In this document: positions 33,317-42,081 of the stretch, in pieces
Layout of the letters: the number at the start of each line of letters is the position of its first letter
How positions within the stretch are numbered: position 1 is the stretch's first letter
From: Candidatus Angelobacter sp. Gp1-AA117
GTDB taxonomy: Bacteria; Acidobacteriota; Terriglobia; Terriglobales; Acidobacteriaceae
Direction of reading: 5' to 3'
DNA length: 64,000 nt
Assembly (NCBI GenBank): GCA_003223515.1
Contig: QHVI01000050.1
Location: 1-64,000 of the forward strand
Notes under the pieces: generated by a model
The model's database searches: none
What the model saw: the letters and a program-made list of their open reading frames with translations, nothing else
What the model was told of the DNA's origin: nothing
Position numbers and translations under genes: made by a program

Positions 33317-34551
33317 TAAAGTCCTGGGCTTGCACCCGCGATCACCAGCGAGCAGGCATTGCCATCAAAGCCCACGGAGTTAATCAGTCCGAAGCCGGCG
33401 GTAATCTCCTGCTTGTCGCGGCATAAATTCAATGCCGGTATTTCAGGGCCGGGCTGTTCCAGGCCGCGAATGCCGGGCAGCACACCTGTCTGCATGGTTT
33501 GCAACAGGTCCACGGCCTGCAAAGCGCCCGATGCCCCCAGCGCTTCGCCGACCATTGACTTGATCGCGGTGACCGGCACTGCGTCACCGCTGCCATTGAA
33601 AGCTGCGTGGATCGCTACGGCTTCATTCCGGTCTGCGGCCACACTTCCATTCCCGGATGCGCTGATGCAGCCGATTTCAGCGGAGAGAATTCCACTGTCA
33701 TGCAAAGCGGAGTTCATGGCGCGGGTAATCGTTTCAGTACCGCATTCGACATTACCGGCAGGATCATAGGCGCTGCCATGTCCGCGGATTTCACCCAGGA
33801 TAGACGCGCCACGTTCCACGGCTGCATTCCATTCTTCCAGCATCAGCAGGCCCGCCCCTTCTCCCAGAGCGAAGCCGCTGCGCTGTGCCGAAAAAGGAAT
33901 CGGAAATTCGCTGTGCCCATTGCATCTGCACAGCAGCCCCGCCTGGTCGAAACCGCAGAACGATTCAAAACAGAATTCATCGGCGCCCCCGGCAAGCAGC
34001 GCTGTATGGCTGCCGTAGCGAATCAGATCGGCGGCATATCCAAGGGCCATCAGTCCTGAAGTGGCGCCACAGGCAATGGTGGAGTTGATGGCGCGCAGGT
34101 TGTGCCAGATAGCTGTCTGGCCGGCGGCCGCGTTCAATACGGTGTTGGCGAAATCCATGGGACTGACATAGGAAGGGCCTTCGGTAAGCCCGCGCCGGTC
34201 AAACTCAGAGATCGTATGCACACTGCCAAACATCGTGCCCAGCACCAGGCCAACATCATGGCCGCGCAGCATTTCAACAGTCCACCCGCTGTTTTCCAGG
34301 GCCAGCTTGGCGGTTGCGGCAACCATGCGTCCGGTGCGGTCCAGCGGCCGGAGCGGTTTTCCCTTCAGATACTGCTCTGGTTCAAACGAACCGATATGAC
34401 CGCCCTGCCTGCAGACGGAAACCCCGGCTTCAGAATGGTCCAGCCGGTATGCAGCTCTTTCTCCGTTGCAGAGCGCGGAATGAAACTTCGCCGGCGAGTC
34501 GCCGAATGAGGTGATGACTCCAGCTCCGGTAATGGCCACTCTTTTCATCAC
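33316..34551 (-). CDS. Ketosynthase-like chain-length factor (KS-beta), 411 aa
   Basis: The fold of a FabF-type ketosynthase is evident (VAITGAGVITSFGDSP, FALGEGAGLLMLEE, GFGLINSVGFDGNACSLV), but the Cys-His-His triad is gone. The nucleophile region reads IACGATSGLMALGYAADL, and alignment with the neighbour's TACAAGNYAIAHASDVL puts Ala at the Cys site. The first His motif reads SASGNGSVAADR instead of AHGTGTPTND. The second reads IKSMVGEALGA instead of KSMLGHTMGA. This matches the role of a chain-length factor that forms a heterodimer with an active KS. It starts about 20 bp after the KS gene (GTG 34551 or ATG 34548). A dead duplicate of another type cannot be excluded. Confidence 0.87.
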   Translation of the reverse strand: MMKRVAITGAGVITSFGDSPAKFHSALCNGERAAYRLDHSEAGVSVCRQGGHIGSFEPEQYLKGKPLRPLDRTGRMVAATAKLALENSGWTVEMLRGHDVGLVLGTMFGSVHTISEFDRRGLTEGPSYVSPMDFANTVLNAAAGQTAIWHNLRAINSTIACGATSGLMALGYAADLIRYGSHTALLAGGADEFCFESFCGFDQAGLLCRCNGHSEFPIPFSAQRSGFALGEGAGLLMLEEWNAAVERGASILGEIRGHGSAYDPAGNVECGTETITRAMNSALHDSGILSAEIGCISASGNGSVAADRNEAVAIHAAFNGSGDAVPVTAIKSMVGEALGASGALQAVDLLQTMQTGVLPGIRGLEQPGPEIPALNLCRDKQEITAGFGLINSVGFDGNACSLVIAGASPGL

Positions 34552-34571
34552 GAAATACCGTTGTTGTGCGG

Positions 34572-35798
34572 TTACGCTGCAGATGCAGTAAATACCAGTG
34601 AAGAGTTATTGCCACCAAACGCATAAGCATTGTTCATGGCGACCTTTACGTTGCACTTGCGGGCCTGATTCGGCACAAAATCCAAGTCGCATTCCGGGTC
34701 CTGCTCATGCAGGTTCATGGTGGGCGGAATCTGTTGATGTGTGATCGCCAGGGCACAAACGGCAGCTTCAATGGCGGAGGCTGCTCCCATGGTGTGCCCA
34801 AGCATGGATTTTACCGAGCTGATCGGAACCTTGTAGGCGAGATCTCCGAAGGTCTTTTTCACCGCGATGGTTTCCAGTCGGTCATTCGTAGGCGTGCCTG
34901 TGCCATGGGCGCTGATGTAATCCACGTCTTCGGCGGCCATGCCGCTTTGCTTCAACGCCATCGCCATGGCTCGCGATGCGCCTTCTCCCCGCGGATGCGC
35001 AGCCGTCATGTGGTGTGCATCACAGGAAAGTCCGTAACCGGCAATCTCGCAATAAATCCGCGCGCCCCGCGCCATAGCCTCGTCTTTTCTTTCCAGCAGC
35101 AGAAAGGCAGCGCCTTCACCCGGAACCATGCCTTTGCGATTGCGGTCAAAAGGCTGGCAAAGCTCCGGAGCGATGGCTCCCAGCCGCGCGAAACCAGTGT
35201 AGGTAATGCGCGAAAAACAATCTGCTCCGCCGGCCAGCATGATGTCGGCACGCCCGGCGCGCAGAACGTCAGAGGCGTGAGCGATAGCATAGTTCCCGGC
35301 AGCGCAGGCGGTGGGGATCATCATGGTTTCGCCTGCAAACTCCAGCTCTGCCGCTACGTGGCCGGGAACCACGTGGCATGGATATCCGCGAATGAAACCA
35401 TCGCCTGCGCGGGCCATCTCTCCCTGCACGTAGCGATCGTCAAAGCGCTCAATGAAGTGCGGTTCGCCCGAGGTAGTTCCCACGCAGACACCGGCGCGGC
35501 TGCGGTCAATGGTTCCCAGATCCATGGATGCATCTGCCAGGGCGAGCCGGGCAGCAGCAATGGCAAGCTGCGAAGAGCGGCCGATCATGGAAGGATTCAG
35601 GCGGGCCACGTGGGTGCGCGGATCAAAATCCAGAATCTCAGCGCCCAGGTGGACGCTGTAGCCGCTGGTGTTGAAGCTCCGCACCGGACCAAACCCGCAC
35701 TTGCCCGCTAGCAAAGCATTCCAGAATTCCTCCCGGCCGGTGCCGATGGAGGTGACCATTCCCAGACCGGTGACTGCGATGGCAGGCCGGGTTGTCAT
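34572..35798 (-). CDS. Beta-ketoacyl-ACP synthase II-type ketosynthase (KS-alpha), 408 aa
   Basis: Condenses an acyl-enzyme with malonyl-ACP. The Cys-His-His triad is intact: Cys in MIPTACAAGNYAI, His in ISAHGTGTPTND and His in VKSMLGHTMGAASA. The gatekeeper end motif AYAFGGNNSSLVF is present. Length fits FabF/type II PKS KS. The ATG at 35798 overlaps the stop of the ACP gene (ATGA), and the CLF-like gene follows after about 20 bp. ACP-KS-CLF order is that of a minimal type II polyketide or specialised fatty-acid synthase. No ketoreductase, dehydratase or malonyltransferase is in the window, so housekeeping enzymes would have to supply those steps. Confidence 0.95.
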   Translation of the reverse strand: MTTRPAIAVTGLGMVTSIGTGREEFWNALLAGKCGFGPVRSFNTSGYSVHLGAEILDFDPRTHVARLNPSMIGRSSQLAIAAARLALADASMDLGTIDRSRAGVCVGTTSGEPHFIERFDDRYVQGEMARAGDGFIRGYPCHVVPGHVAAELEFAGETMMIPTACAAGNYAIAHASDVLRAGRADIMLAGGADCFSRITYTGFARLGAIAPELCQPFDRNRKGMVPGEGAAFLLLERKDEAMARGARIYCEIAGYGLSCDAHHMTAAHPRGEGASRAMAMALKQSGMAAEDVDYISAHGTGTPTNDRLETIAVKKTFGDLAYKVPISSVKSMLGHTMGAASAIEAAVCALAITHQQIPPTMNLHEQDPECDLDFVPNQARKCNVKVAMNNAYAFGGNNSSLVFTASAA

Positions 35799-36049
35799 GC
35801 CACTTCCGCGAACATGCGCCGTTTCACCAGCGCGATTGTGTCTTCAACGGTGCGGATGGAAGATAACTCCTCGTCGGTGGCGTGAAATTTGAAGTGATTC
35901 TCTACAGCCACGGCGATTTCCAGGATGGCGAGGGAATCCAGGCCCAGATCGTCTATATAGGACGCAGAGTCAGAGATGCCGGTGGCATCAACGCCTGTAA
36001 CCTGCTGAATAGCGTCTTTGATTTTGGTTTTGATTGTCTCCAGTTCCAT
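35795..36049 (-). CDS. Acyl carrier protein, 84 aa
   Basis: A small acidic carrier with the phosphopantetheine attachment Ser in LGLDSLAILEIA (DSL motif) near residue 38. The start is set at the ATG 36049 (MELETIKTKIKDAI). The track adds 31 implausible residues. GGGAG lies about 12 nt upstream. The stop overlaps the KS start by four bases. It is the first gene of the operon ACP-KS-CLF and is clearly a dedicated carrier rather than the housekeeping AcpP. Confidence 0.93.
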   Translation of the reverse strand: MELETIKTKIKDAIQQVTGVDATGISDSASYIDDLGLDSLAILEIAVAVENHFKFHATDEELSSIRTVEDTIALVKRRMFAEVA

Positions 36050-36398
36050 TGGTGGTCTGCTCCCGGTGAAGGCACGTGTGGTTTTGAAGCAAAATGCGGC
36101 TGGTGCGTAGAGTTTGAAAAAACCAAACCTTACAAGCAGCAATTTTCAGATTTCAACGTGTGAGACAACTGGCCTTGGGAAATTTGCGTAACAACCTGCG
36201 GACGAAACTATGCTCCTAAAAAAGAAAAAAATAAAGTGTCAAAATCGGAATTTACAAAAATTTCGCTTAGGACAAAATGACTATGGCACGATGGCAAAAC
36301 CTAATCCATGCTTAACACCAGAACGGCTGGGATAGTGACAGCGAAGAATAGGAGAACAATGTGCCAAGTCCGAAAGCCATGCGCAGAAATTTGCCGGC
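36050..36398. promoter_or_regulatory. Intergenic region upstream of the ACP operon with a candidate promoter
   Basis: This 350-bp AT-rich gap separates the ASPIC/UnbV operon from the ACP operon. On the minus strand a perfect TTGACA sits at 36242-36237, followed 17 bp later by TTAGGA, a poor -10. No other gene is visible. An imperfect hairpin (GCGGCCTTAGGCCGGC) overlaps the stop of the upstream 1070-aa gene. The promoter could instead be read by the clustered ECF factor, whose motif I do not know. Confidence 0.35.
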
Positions 36399-39300
36399 CT
36401 AAGGCCGCAATGAAAGCAGATCGTTGACTGGTCTCCTGGTATTGAGCGACCTCTGATATTCTCGGTGTGCGGCGTCATGGGGAAAATGTTGCGGCTCAGG
36501 ATAGGGATAGCTGGACATCCCATGAAAAGGCAGCGGCTCCACGCTGCGGGCATACGCAGTGTTGGCGTCTGCATCTTTGGCCCATCCATCTACCAGCAGA
36601 AGGAAATCGCGGGTCCACCCTCTGGCTATAGGCGGTAAGCCTTTTGCCTTGAAGAGCAGGCGCAACTCGTCCCCGGAGCCCATGATGACTAGGCGGTCGT
36701 CTGCGCTGGTGAGAAGTTCCCGCACCTCGCCGTAACGGGTGTACAGACCGGCGGTAGGATTCCACATGGTCGTGGCAGACCACTCCTCATAGCTGAAGCT
36801 TTCCGGTTGGGTGCGCGCCGGGTGAATCCTCGCGTGAGAAAAGCCGCGGTAGCGCAGGTCGGCGGTTTCAGGGTCGAGCCTGGTGAGCCTGACCGACGGC
36901 GCAGAAGTTTTCTCGCTGAGATAAATTTCGTCCCAGTAGAGGCACATGTTGGTAACAATCCGGACTTCCCGCGCTGAAGAGAGAAATTTTCCCGTAAGGT
37001 CCACCACCAGGCTTTTCTGCTTGCCGGAGGGAACCCCCATGTCTTCCACAACAGTCTTCCAATGGCCGGAGGAATCTTTGACCTGAATATAAGGAAAGAT
37101 TAATCCATCCTTGCTTTCCTGGGCAGCGGACATGAAGGTGCTGCCGTCTGCCCAGTCGATCCATCCATCAAGAACCAGCACAGCACGATTCTCAGGGGCA
37201 GCCTTGCCGAAATCCAGATCAAGGGTATGCAGTTCGGCAGTGCCTGCATAATTATGTTTAAAGCCGTCTACATAGCGAGCGTCATGCTTGAGCAATTGCG
37301 GCAGTACGTCGTTGCCAACTTGGTCGGTGGCGCGCACAGGGTAAAGCTTATGCTCTACGCCGAACAGGCGGAATGGCGGAAACGGCGGGCCTTTGAATTT
37401 GTCATTGGTAAAGACTTCCTCCCCGGCTTTATGATCAACGGCGATGAGCTGCACTTTGTCGAGGTAGGAAACCTCGCGCAATTCTTCCGTGATCCTGATC
37501 TGATAATAACCATCACTCGCCTGAAGCGTAGCTCCGGGAATTTTAATGTGCTCGCGATGGTTGACAGGGAAGAACTGGCCATCGCCATTGCTCGCACCCA
37601 GGGGCGCCACGCCCAGGACGTCAGTGATGAATTCGAACTTTTCACCGTTCCAGGCGAAGATCATGGGACACGATCCGGAGAGCCGTGGCTTCTCCTTGTA
37701 CGCGAATTCCTTACCCGCGACTTGCCGGGTTTCGTTCTGCACCAGACCGTTGGGCCAGGTGATGCGAACCGTGTCTACTTCCGAATAGTCACGCAGCCCG
37801 AAAAGCAGCGGCAGTCCGGCGTAGATGCGCTTCTGATACCATGCTCCGGCCTTCACCTCCACTACTGCGCCTTGTGGCTGCTTCAGGTTTTTTACTCCTT
37901 CCAACTGGACTTTTAGAAAACGATTTGAAGTCGCAGTGTTATTGGCAGCCAGTTCTAGGTTGCCTTCGGAGGTAATCACTGCGAGATCAGGCCGCCCATC
38001 ATTATTAAAGTCGGCTTCAGCCATGGCCACAGCGGCGGGGAGCATCTCAGTGGTGGAGCGCAGGAACTTGCCCCGGCCGTTATTGCGGAACACAGTGGTG
38101 TTTACAACTATGTCCGCCAGGGAACGATCAGTAAGGTCGGAGACAACCACCGGCCCTTTCTCCTGTATTCCGGCATTGCTTTCCACCAGCTTGCCATGCT
38201 CATTGATCAGCACCCGCGGACCGCTGGAACTCGCTACCACCAGATCAGGCCATCCATCATTATTCAGATCGATTGCCTGAATTCCGGACGCACCCTGCAT
38301 CGTGCCCGGAAGGACTCTTGCCTGGTAACGACCCAGCAACTGGTCCTGATAGATGACGATTCTTCCATCGTCGTACTGAACGGCCAGATCCATCTCATTG
38401 TTGTCAGGCACCAGTTCGAATGTGGCCGCGTCTACGGCATGCCCGGCTACGAAAGGGAAGCGGCTGGTCTGATCGCTGAAGCCCGCGCTGCCATCATTGC
38501 GAAGCAGCACCGATTGTTCGCCCAGCAGAAGCAGATCAAGGTCGTAATCGTGGTCAAAATCGAGCCAGACGGCTTTTCTGAAATGCCCTTCGGGGAGCTT
38601 TGCGGCAAAGGCTTCAAATTTGCCGTTATGGTTCACGAACAGCGATGTGCCGGTTGAGGTGATCACCGCAAGGTCGGCCAAGCCATCATTATTGAAATCT
38701 CCGGGAGCTATGGAGATCACGTCGCGCAGATTTTCGAGGCCGGAATCAGCGATTGGCGTTGTTCCATTCTTCAGAAGGATCACACCATTCTTCGACCATG
38801 CCAGCAGGTCTGGCTGGCCATCGCCATCAGCATCGATGACGGTCATTCCGGCGCTGCGCGCATCCAGCCCGGAAGCCACTTTGCGCGGCTGGAACTTGAA
38901 TGCTGGCGATGCCGTGTCAATCTCAAAGTCGCTGTCCAGTGCTGCGACGTCGTAGATTTCCGAATAAAAACTCCATTCAGGATCTTCAGGAACCGCGGCC
39001 CCTGCCTTCCTTTTCTTTATTTCGTTGAAGAGTTCCAGCTCGTGTGCAGCGTCTTCCTTACGTCCGGCTTCACGATAAGCGTTATAAAGCTGAAAGTGAG
39101 GGGCGGCAAAGTTAGGATTCAATCGGGATGCAGTCTCGAATTGCGGCAGGGCCTGATCGGATTTGCCGGTCAGCTTGTATTCGATACCGAGATTGTAGTG
39201 AGCTACGGGCTCATCAGGAACGAGCCGGATCATGCCTTCAAACTGCTGGATTGCGGCGGCATGATCGAATTCTTTCTTATAGGCTATTCCCAGGTTGAAC

Positions 39301-39611
39301 CAGGTGTGCGGAATCGCGGGATCTTCTTTCTGTGCTTTCTGCAGTTCAGCCATAGCTTCTTTGGCTTTTCCGGCGCGCAACAGGGCCAGCCCATAATTCA
39401 CGCGATCACGAGTAGAGGCGGGTGCCAGATCGAGCGCCGCCTTGAATTCCTCCACGGCTTTGATCTGGGTCATGGGATTTTCGTAATACGCCTTTCCCAT
39501 GTTGCGGTGATGCCATACCTGCTCGCGCACATTGGGAGGTAGTACAGGAGTGGACGACAGCAGTGCAACACTGAGCGCACCAATAAAAAGAGCGCGAGCT
39601 TTCTGCGTCAT
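36399..39611 (-). CDS. TPR / FG-GAP / ASPIC-UnbV-type secreted protein, 1070 aa
   Basis: The start is the ATG at 39611, overlapping the upstream stop (ATGA). A signal-peptide-like stretch (ALFIGALSVALLSSTPV) is followed by TPR repeats over about residues 35-220 (AVEEFKAALDLAPAS, HTWFNLGIAYKKEFD, PVAHYNLGIEYKLTGK). FG-GAP/VCBS calcium-binding repeats come next (DADGDGQPDLLAW, DFNNDGLADLAVI, DLNNDGWPDLVVA, DFNNDGRPDLAVI). An ASPIC-like block (FLKVQLEGVKNLKQPQGAVV ... VRITWPNGLV) and a C-terminal beta-rich domain of about 400 residues follow. It is the last gene of a five-gene coupled operon. Extracytoplasmic location is inferred. Function unknown; such proteins are abundant in acidobacteria. 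Confidence 0.88.
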   Translation of the reverse strand: MTQKARALFIGALSVALLSSTPVLPPNVREQVWHHRNMGKAYYENPMTQIKAVEEFKAALDLAPASTRDRVNYGLALLRAGKAKEAMAELQKAQKEDPAIPHTWFNLGIAYKKEFDHAAAIQQFEGMIRLVPDEPVAHYNLGIEYKLTGKSDQALPQFETASRLNPNFAAPHFQLYNAYREAGRKEDAAHELELFNEIKKRKAGAAVPEDPEWSFYSEIYDVAALDSDFEIDTASPAFKFQPRKVASGLDARSAGMTVIDADGDGQPDLLAWSKNGVILLKNGTTPIADSGLENLRDVISIAPGDFNNDGLADLAVITSTGTSLFVNHNGKFEAFAAKLPEGHFRKAVWLDFDHDYDLDLLLLGEQSVLLRNDGSAGFSDQTSRFPFVAGHAVDAATFELVPDNNEMDLAVQYDDGRIVIYQDQLLGRYQARVLPGTMQGASGIQAIDLNNDGWPDLVVASSSGPRVLINEHGKLVESNAGIQEKGPVVVSDLTDRSLADIVVNTTVFRNNGRGKFLRSTTEMLPAAVAMAEADFNNDGRPDLAVITSEGNLELAANNTATSNRFLKVQLEGVKNLKQPQGAVVEVKAGAWYQKRIYAGLPLLFGLRDYSEVDTVRITWPNGLVQNETRQVAGKEFAYKEKPRLSGSCPMIFAWNGEKFEFITDVLGVAPLGASNGDGQFFPVNHREHIKIPGATLQASDGYYQIRITEELREVSYLDKVQLIAVDHKAGEEVFTNDKFKGPPFPPFRLFGVEHKLYPVRATDQVGNDVLPQLLKHDARYVDGFKHNYAGTAELHTLDLDFGKAAPENRAVLVLDGWIDWADGSTFMSAAQESKDGLIFPYIQVKDSSGHWKTVVEDMGVPSGKQKSLVVDLTGKFLSSAREVRIVTNMCLYWDEIYLSEKTSAPSVRLTRLDPETADLRYRGFSHARIHPARTQPESFSYEEWSATTMWNPTAGLYTRYGEVRELLTSADDRLVIMGSGDELRLLFKAKGLPPIARGWTRDFLLLVDGWAKDADANTAYARSVEPLPFHGMSSYPYPEPQHFPHDAAHREYQRSLNTRRPVNDLLSLRP

Positions 39612-41338
39612 CGTGGAACGACTCCCCGGCCTTCTTCGATGTAACTGATCTTGTTCACAGGAACGGTGACTGATTCCACTCGTCCGCTGGGCCACCTGAT
39701 CTCGATGTGGTTAATGGTGGTGGCACCCCCCAGTCCGAAATGAACGCGGCGGGTGCTCTGCCCGGCGTAGCCATTCCCGCCATCCACTTCACGAATCTGC
39801 GTGATGCCGCCGGCTGCCACCTTGACGCGGGCGCCGATGGCATCCCGGTTGGATTTGGTGCCAATCAGTTTCAGCTCGATCCAATTTCCGGTGCGCTCGC
39901 TTACGTTGTGAAAGAGGAGCAAGGGCTGATCGGCATTGGTTTGCACCATGTCGAGTCTGCCGTCATTATCAAAGTCACCAATTCCAATGCCGCGTCCGTC
40001 GAACTGGTTGTCAACCCCCGCTTCAGCAGAAATTTCCTTGAAGGTGCCGTTTGCCAGATTGCGGAATAAACGCTTCTTCTGGTAGCCGCTCCAGGTACGA
40101 TTGCCGATATCCGGCCAGTTGCCGGGATCGGTAATGTCGAGGCCCGGCGTAGTGATTACAGGCAAGATCAACGGCACATAGCTTTCAGGACCGGCAGAGC
40201 GCAGCCCGTTCACAACGAAAAGATCCTGCCATCCATCATTATCAAAATCGGCGAATTTGGCTGCCCAGCCCCAGCCGGTGTCGCAGGTGCCGGTTTCGCG
40301 TGAGACATCAGTGAACGTGCCGTCGGCATTGTTGTGCCACAGCATGTTGCACTCTTTCATGTACTCGTCGGTGATATTGGTTACGTAGATGTCCATCCAG
40401 CCGTCATTGTCGTAATCGGCCACATCTACGTTCATACCTTTCTTGGTGTCCCAGCCGGTGGCTTTTTCAGTGATCTCGCGGAAGGTTCCGTTGCCGTTGT
40501 TCAGGAAAACATGGTCGGTGCCATAGTCACAGGCAATGTAGATATCCTGCAGGCCATCGTTATTCAAGTCGCCGTGGCCGACATCGAGCACCCAGCCGGT
40601 AACGTTTGCCAACCCGGCCTTCTGCGTAACCTCCTCGAAGCTTCCTTTGCCGGTGTTGCGCCATAGAGTTACGCCGCCGCCATTGGTGGCGTTGTCAAGA
40701 TCATTGGGCAGCACATGGGGGTCTTTCAGGTCGAGCAGGTTGACCGGTTTGAAATAATTGCCGAAGAGCAGATCGAGATAGCCATCATTGTCATAGTCGA
40801 AGGCAATCACCGCGATGGAGTTTCCGAATTTATTCAGCCCTGAGGTGGCGGTTACGTCCTTGAATTTTCCATTGCCCTCGTTGTGATAGAGGATAGGAGT
40901 GCCGAAGCGCGCAATTAGCAGATCGAGCTTGCCATCGTTGTCATAGTCGAACCAGAGAGCATCGGAGACCACCGACAGAGGATCATTTCCTCCGGCTACC
41001 CCGGCTTTTGCCGCAACATCAGTAAAGGTAAAGTTGCCATTGTTATGAAAGAGATGATTGGGTTTGCCGGTATCCGAATCCGTGATGAAAATATCTTCGA
41101 AGCCATCATTGTCATAGTCGCCCACGGCCACGGCGGCTCCGCCGGAGGTGAACATGTGAAGAACATCGGCATTCTTGCCGTGGAACGTGTGTGTATGGTG
41201 CTGCACGCGCATCCCAGCCTTGGCTGCGATTTCTTCGAAGCGCACAACCGGCTGTGAATTCTGGGCGGCAGGTGCGCCGGCTTGGAATACCAGGACGAAA
41301 GAGAGCAGCAGGGCTTTTAATTTTGAGAGCTTGTCCAT
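39608..41338 (-). CDS. FG-GAP/ASPIC-UnbV (CRTAC1-like) secreted protein, 576 aa
   Basis: An N-terminal signal peptide (ALLLSFVLVFQAGAPAAQ) precedes a propeller of VCBS repeats with calcium-loop motifs such as DYDNDGFEDIFITD, DYDNDGKLDLLIAR, DLNNDGLQDIYIA and DYDNDGWMDIYVTN. The C-terminal ASPIC/UnbV domain is clear (GTKSNRDAIGARVKV ... GYAGQSTRRVHFGLGGA ... IEIRWPSGRVESV). ASPIC/UnbV was named partly from an enediyne-locus protein, but the family is widespread. The ATG at 41338 overlaps the end of the upstream TPR gene. Four bases are shared with the downstream gene. Confidence 0.92.
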   Translation of the reverse strand: MDKLSKLKALLLSFVLVFQAGAPAAQNSQPVVRFEEIAAKAGMRVQHHTHTFHGKNADVLHMFTSGGAAVAVGDYDNDGFEDIFITDSDTGKPNHLFHNNGNFTFTDVAAKAGVAGGNDPLSVVSDALWFDYDNDGKLDLLIARFGTPILYHNEGNGKFKDVTATSGLNKFGNSIAVIAFDYDNDGYLDLLFGNYFKPVNLLDLKDPHVLPNDLDNATNGGGVTLWRNTGKGSFEEVTQKAGLANVTGWVLDVGHGDLNNDGLQDIYIACDYGTDHVFLNNGNGTFREITEKATGWDTKKGMNVDVADYDNDGWMDIYVTNITDEYMKECNMLWHNNADGTFTDVSRETGTCDTGWGWAAKFADFDNDGWQDLFVVNGLRSAGPESYVPLILPVITTPGLDITDPGNWPDIGNRTWSGYQKKRLFRNLANGTFKEISAEAGVDNQFDGRGIGIGDFDNDGRLDMVQTNADQPLLLFHNVSERTGNWIELKLIGTKSNRDAIGARVKVAAGGITQIREVDGGNGYAGQSTRRVHFGLGGATTINHIEIRWPSGRVESVTVPVNKISYIEEGRGVVPR

Positions 41339-42081
41339 AGGTCCCTCAGGTCGGTATCCACGCGCTTGTTGGGATCGAAGTTTGCCTCAATAGCTTTTTG
41401 CAGATCGTCTCCCTGGCGTTCCAGCCTCGTCTTCAACTGCTGGTTGTCGGGAAACTGTTTCAGCCCTTCCTGCCAGACCGCCCGCGCTTTCTCCAACTGA
41501 TCGGTTTTCCAGTAGCCATCTCCAAGAGCCAGGTAGGTCTTTACGTAATAATTTTTCTTCGGGCCGGGCGACTGAACCTTCATAGCCTTTTCCAGGTCGG
41601 CTACTCCCATGGGAGCGCGGTTGAAGATCTTCGGCCAGAAGAGATAGCTCATCCCGCGGGTATACAAATTGATCCAGTTTGGTTGCAGTTCCACCGCCCT
41701 GGTGAATTCATTCAACGCTTTGTTGGCGAGGATTACCTGGGTGATCGAACCTGCCACGGGGATTTTGTCCACGTAGGCAAAGCCAAAGTTCAGGTGGAGA
41801 TTTGCGGACTGCGGTTTGGCGGCAGACAGCTTCTCAAAAAAGCTTAGCGCCCGGTCAAATTCCTTACTTTTGATTGCGGCTTGGCGGTACTCGCTGGCGT
41901 ACCTGAGATTATCGGGATCATCTGTGACTGCAGATTCCAGGTAATGCAGTGCATTGGCGAAATCGTTGGAGCCCAGAGCTTTCATGGCCTGCTGATAATC
42001 AGAGTCGGAGGCCCGGCTTGGGCCGGAAAGCAGGCAGACAGCCAGGAATAAAGAGAGCGAATAAGAGAGTTTGCGGATCAT
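41317..42081 (-). CDS. Secreted TPR-repeat protein, 254 aa
   Basis: The start is the ATG at 42081 (MIRKLSYSLSLFLAVCLL), overlapping the upstream TGA. A signal peptide with the cleavage region CLLSGPSRA is visible. The body is helical with TPR-like repeats (QAMKALGSNDFANALHYLES, FDRALSFFEKLSAAKPQSAN, ALNEFTRAVELQPNWINLYT, QLEKARAVWQEGLKQFPDNQ). It probably scaffolds or docks with the ASPIC/UnbV proteins encoded on both sides, with which it is translationally coupled. Confidence 0.88.
   Translation of the reverse strand: MIRKLSYSLSLFLAVCLLSGPSRASDSDYQQAMKALGSNDFANALHYLESAVTDDPDNLRYASEYRQAAIKSKEFDRALSFFEKLSAAKPQSANLHLNFGFAYVDKIPVAGSITQVILANKALNEFTRAVELQPNWINLYTRGMSYLFWPKIFNRAPMGVADLEKAMKVQSPGPKKNYYVKTYLALGDGYWKTDQLEKARAVWQEGLKQFPDNQQLKTRLERQGDDLQKAIEANFDPNKRVDTDLRDLWTSSQN

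Noticed and set aside
34707-35711. 334-aa plus-strand ORF opposite the KS gene
   Set aside because: It is an antisense shadow of a clearly functional ketosynthase in a GC-rich gene.
36281-36589. 102-aa minus-strand ORF overlapping the end of the 1070-aa gene
   Set aside because: It is out of frame within a real gene for most of its length, and no start signal is seen.
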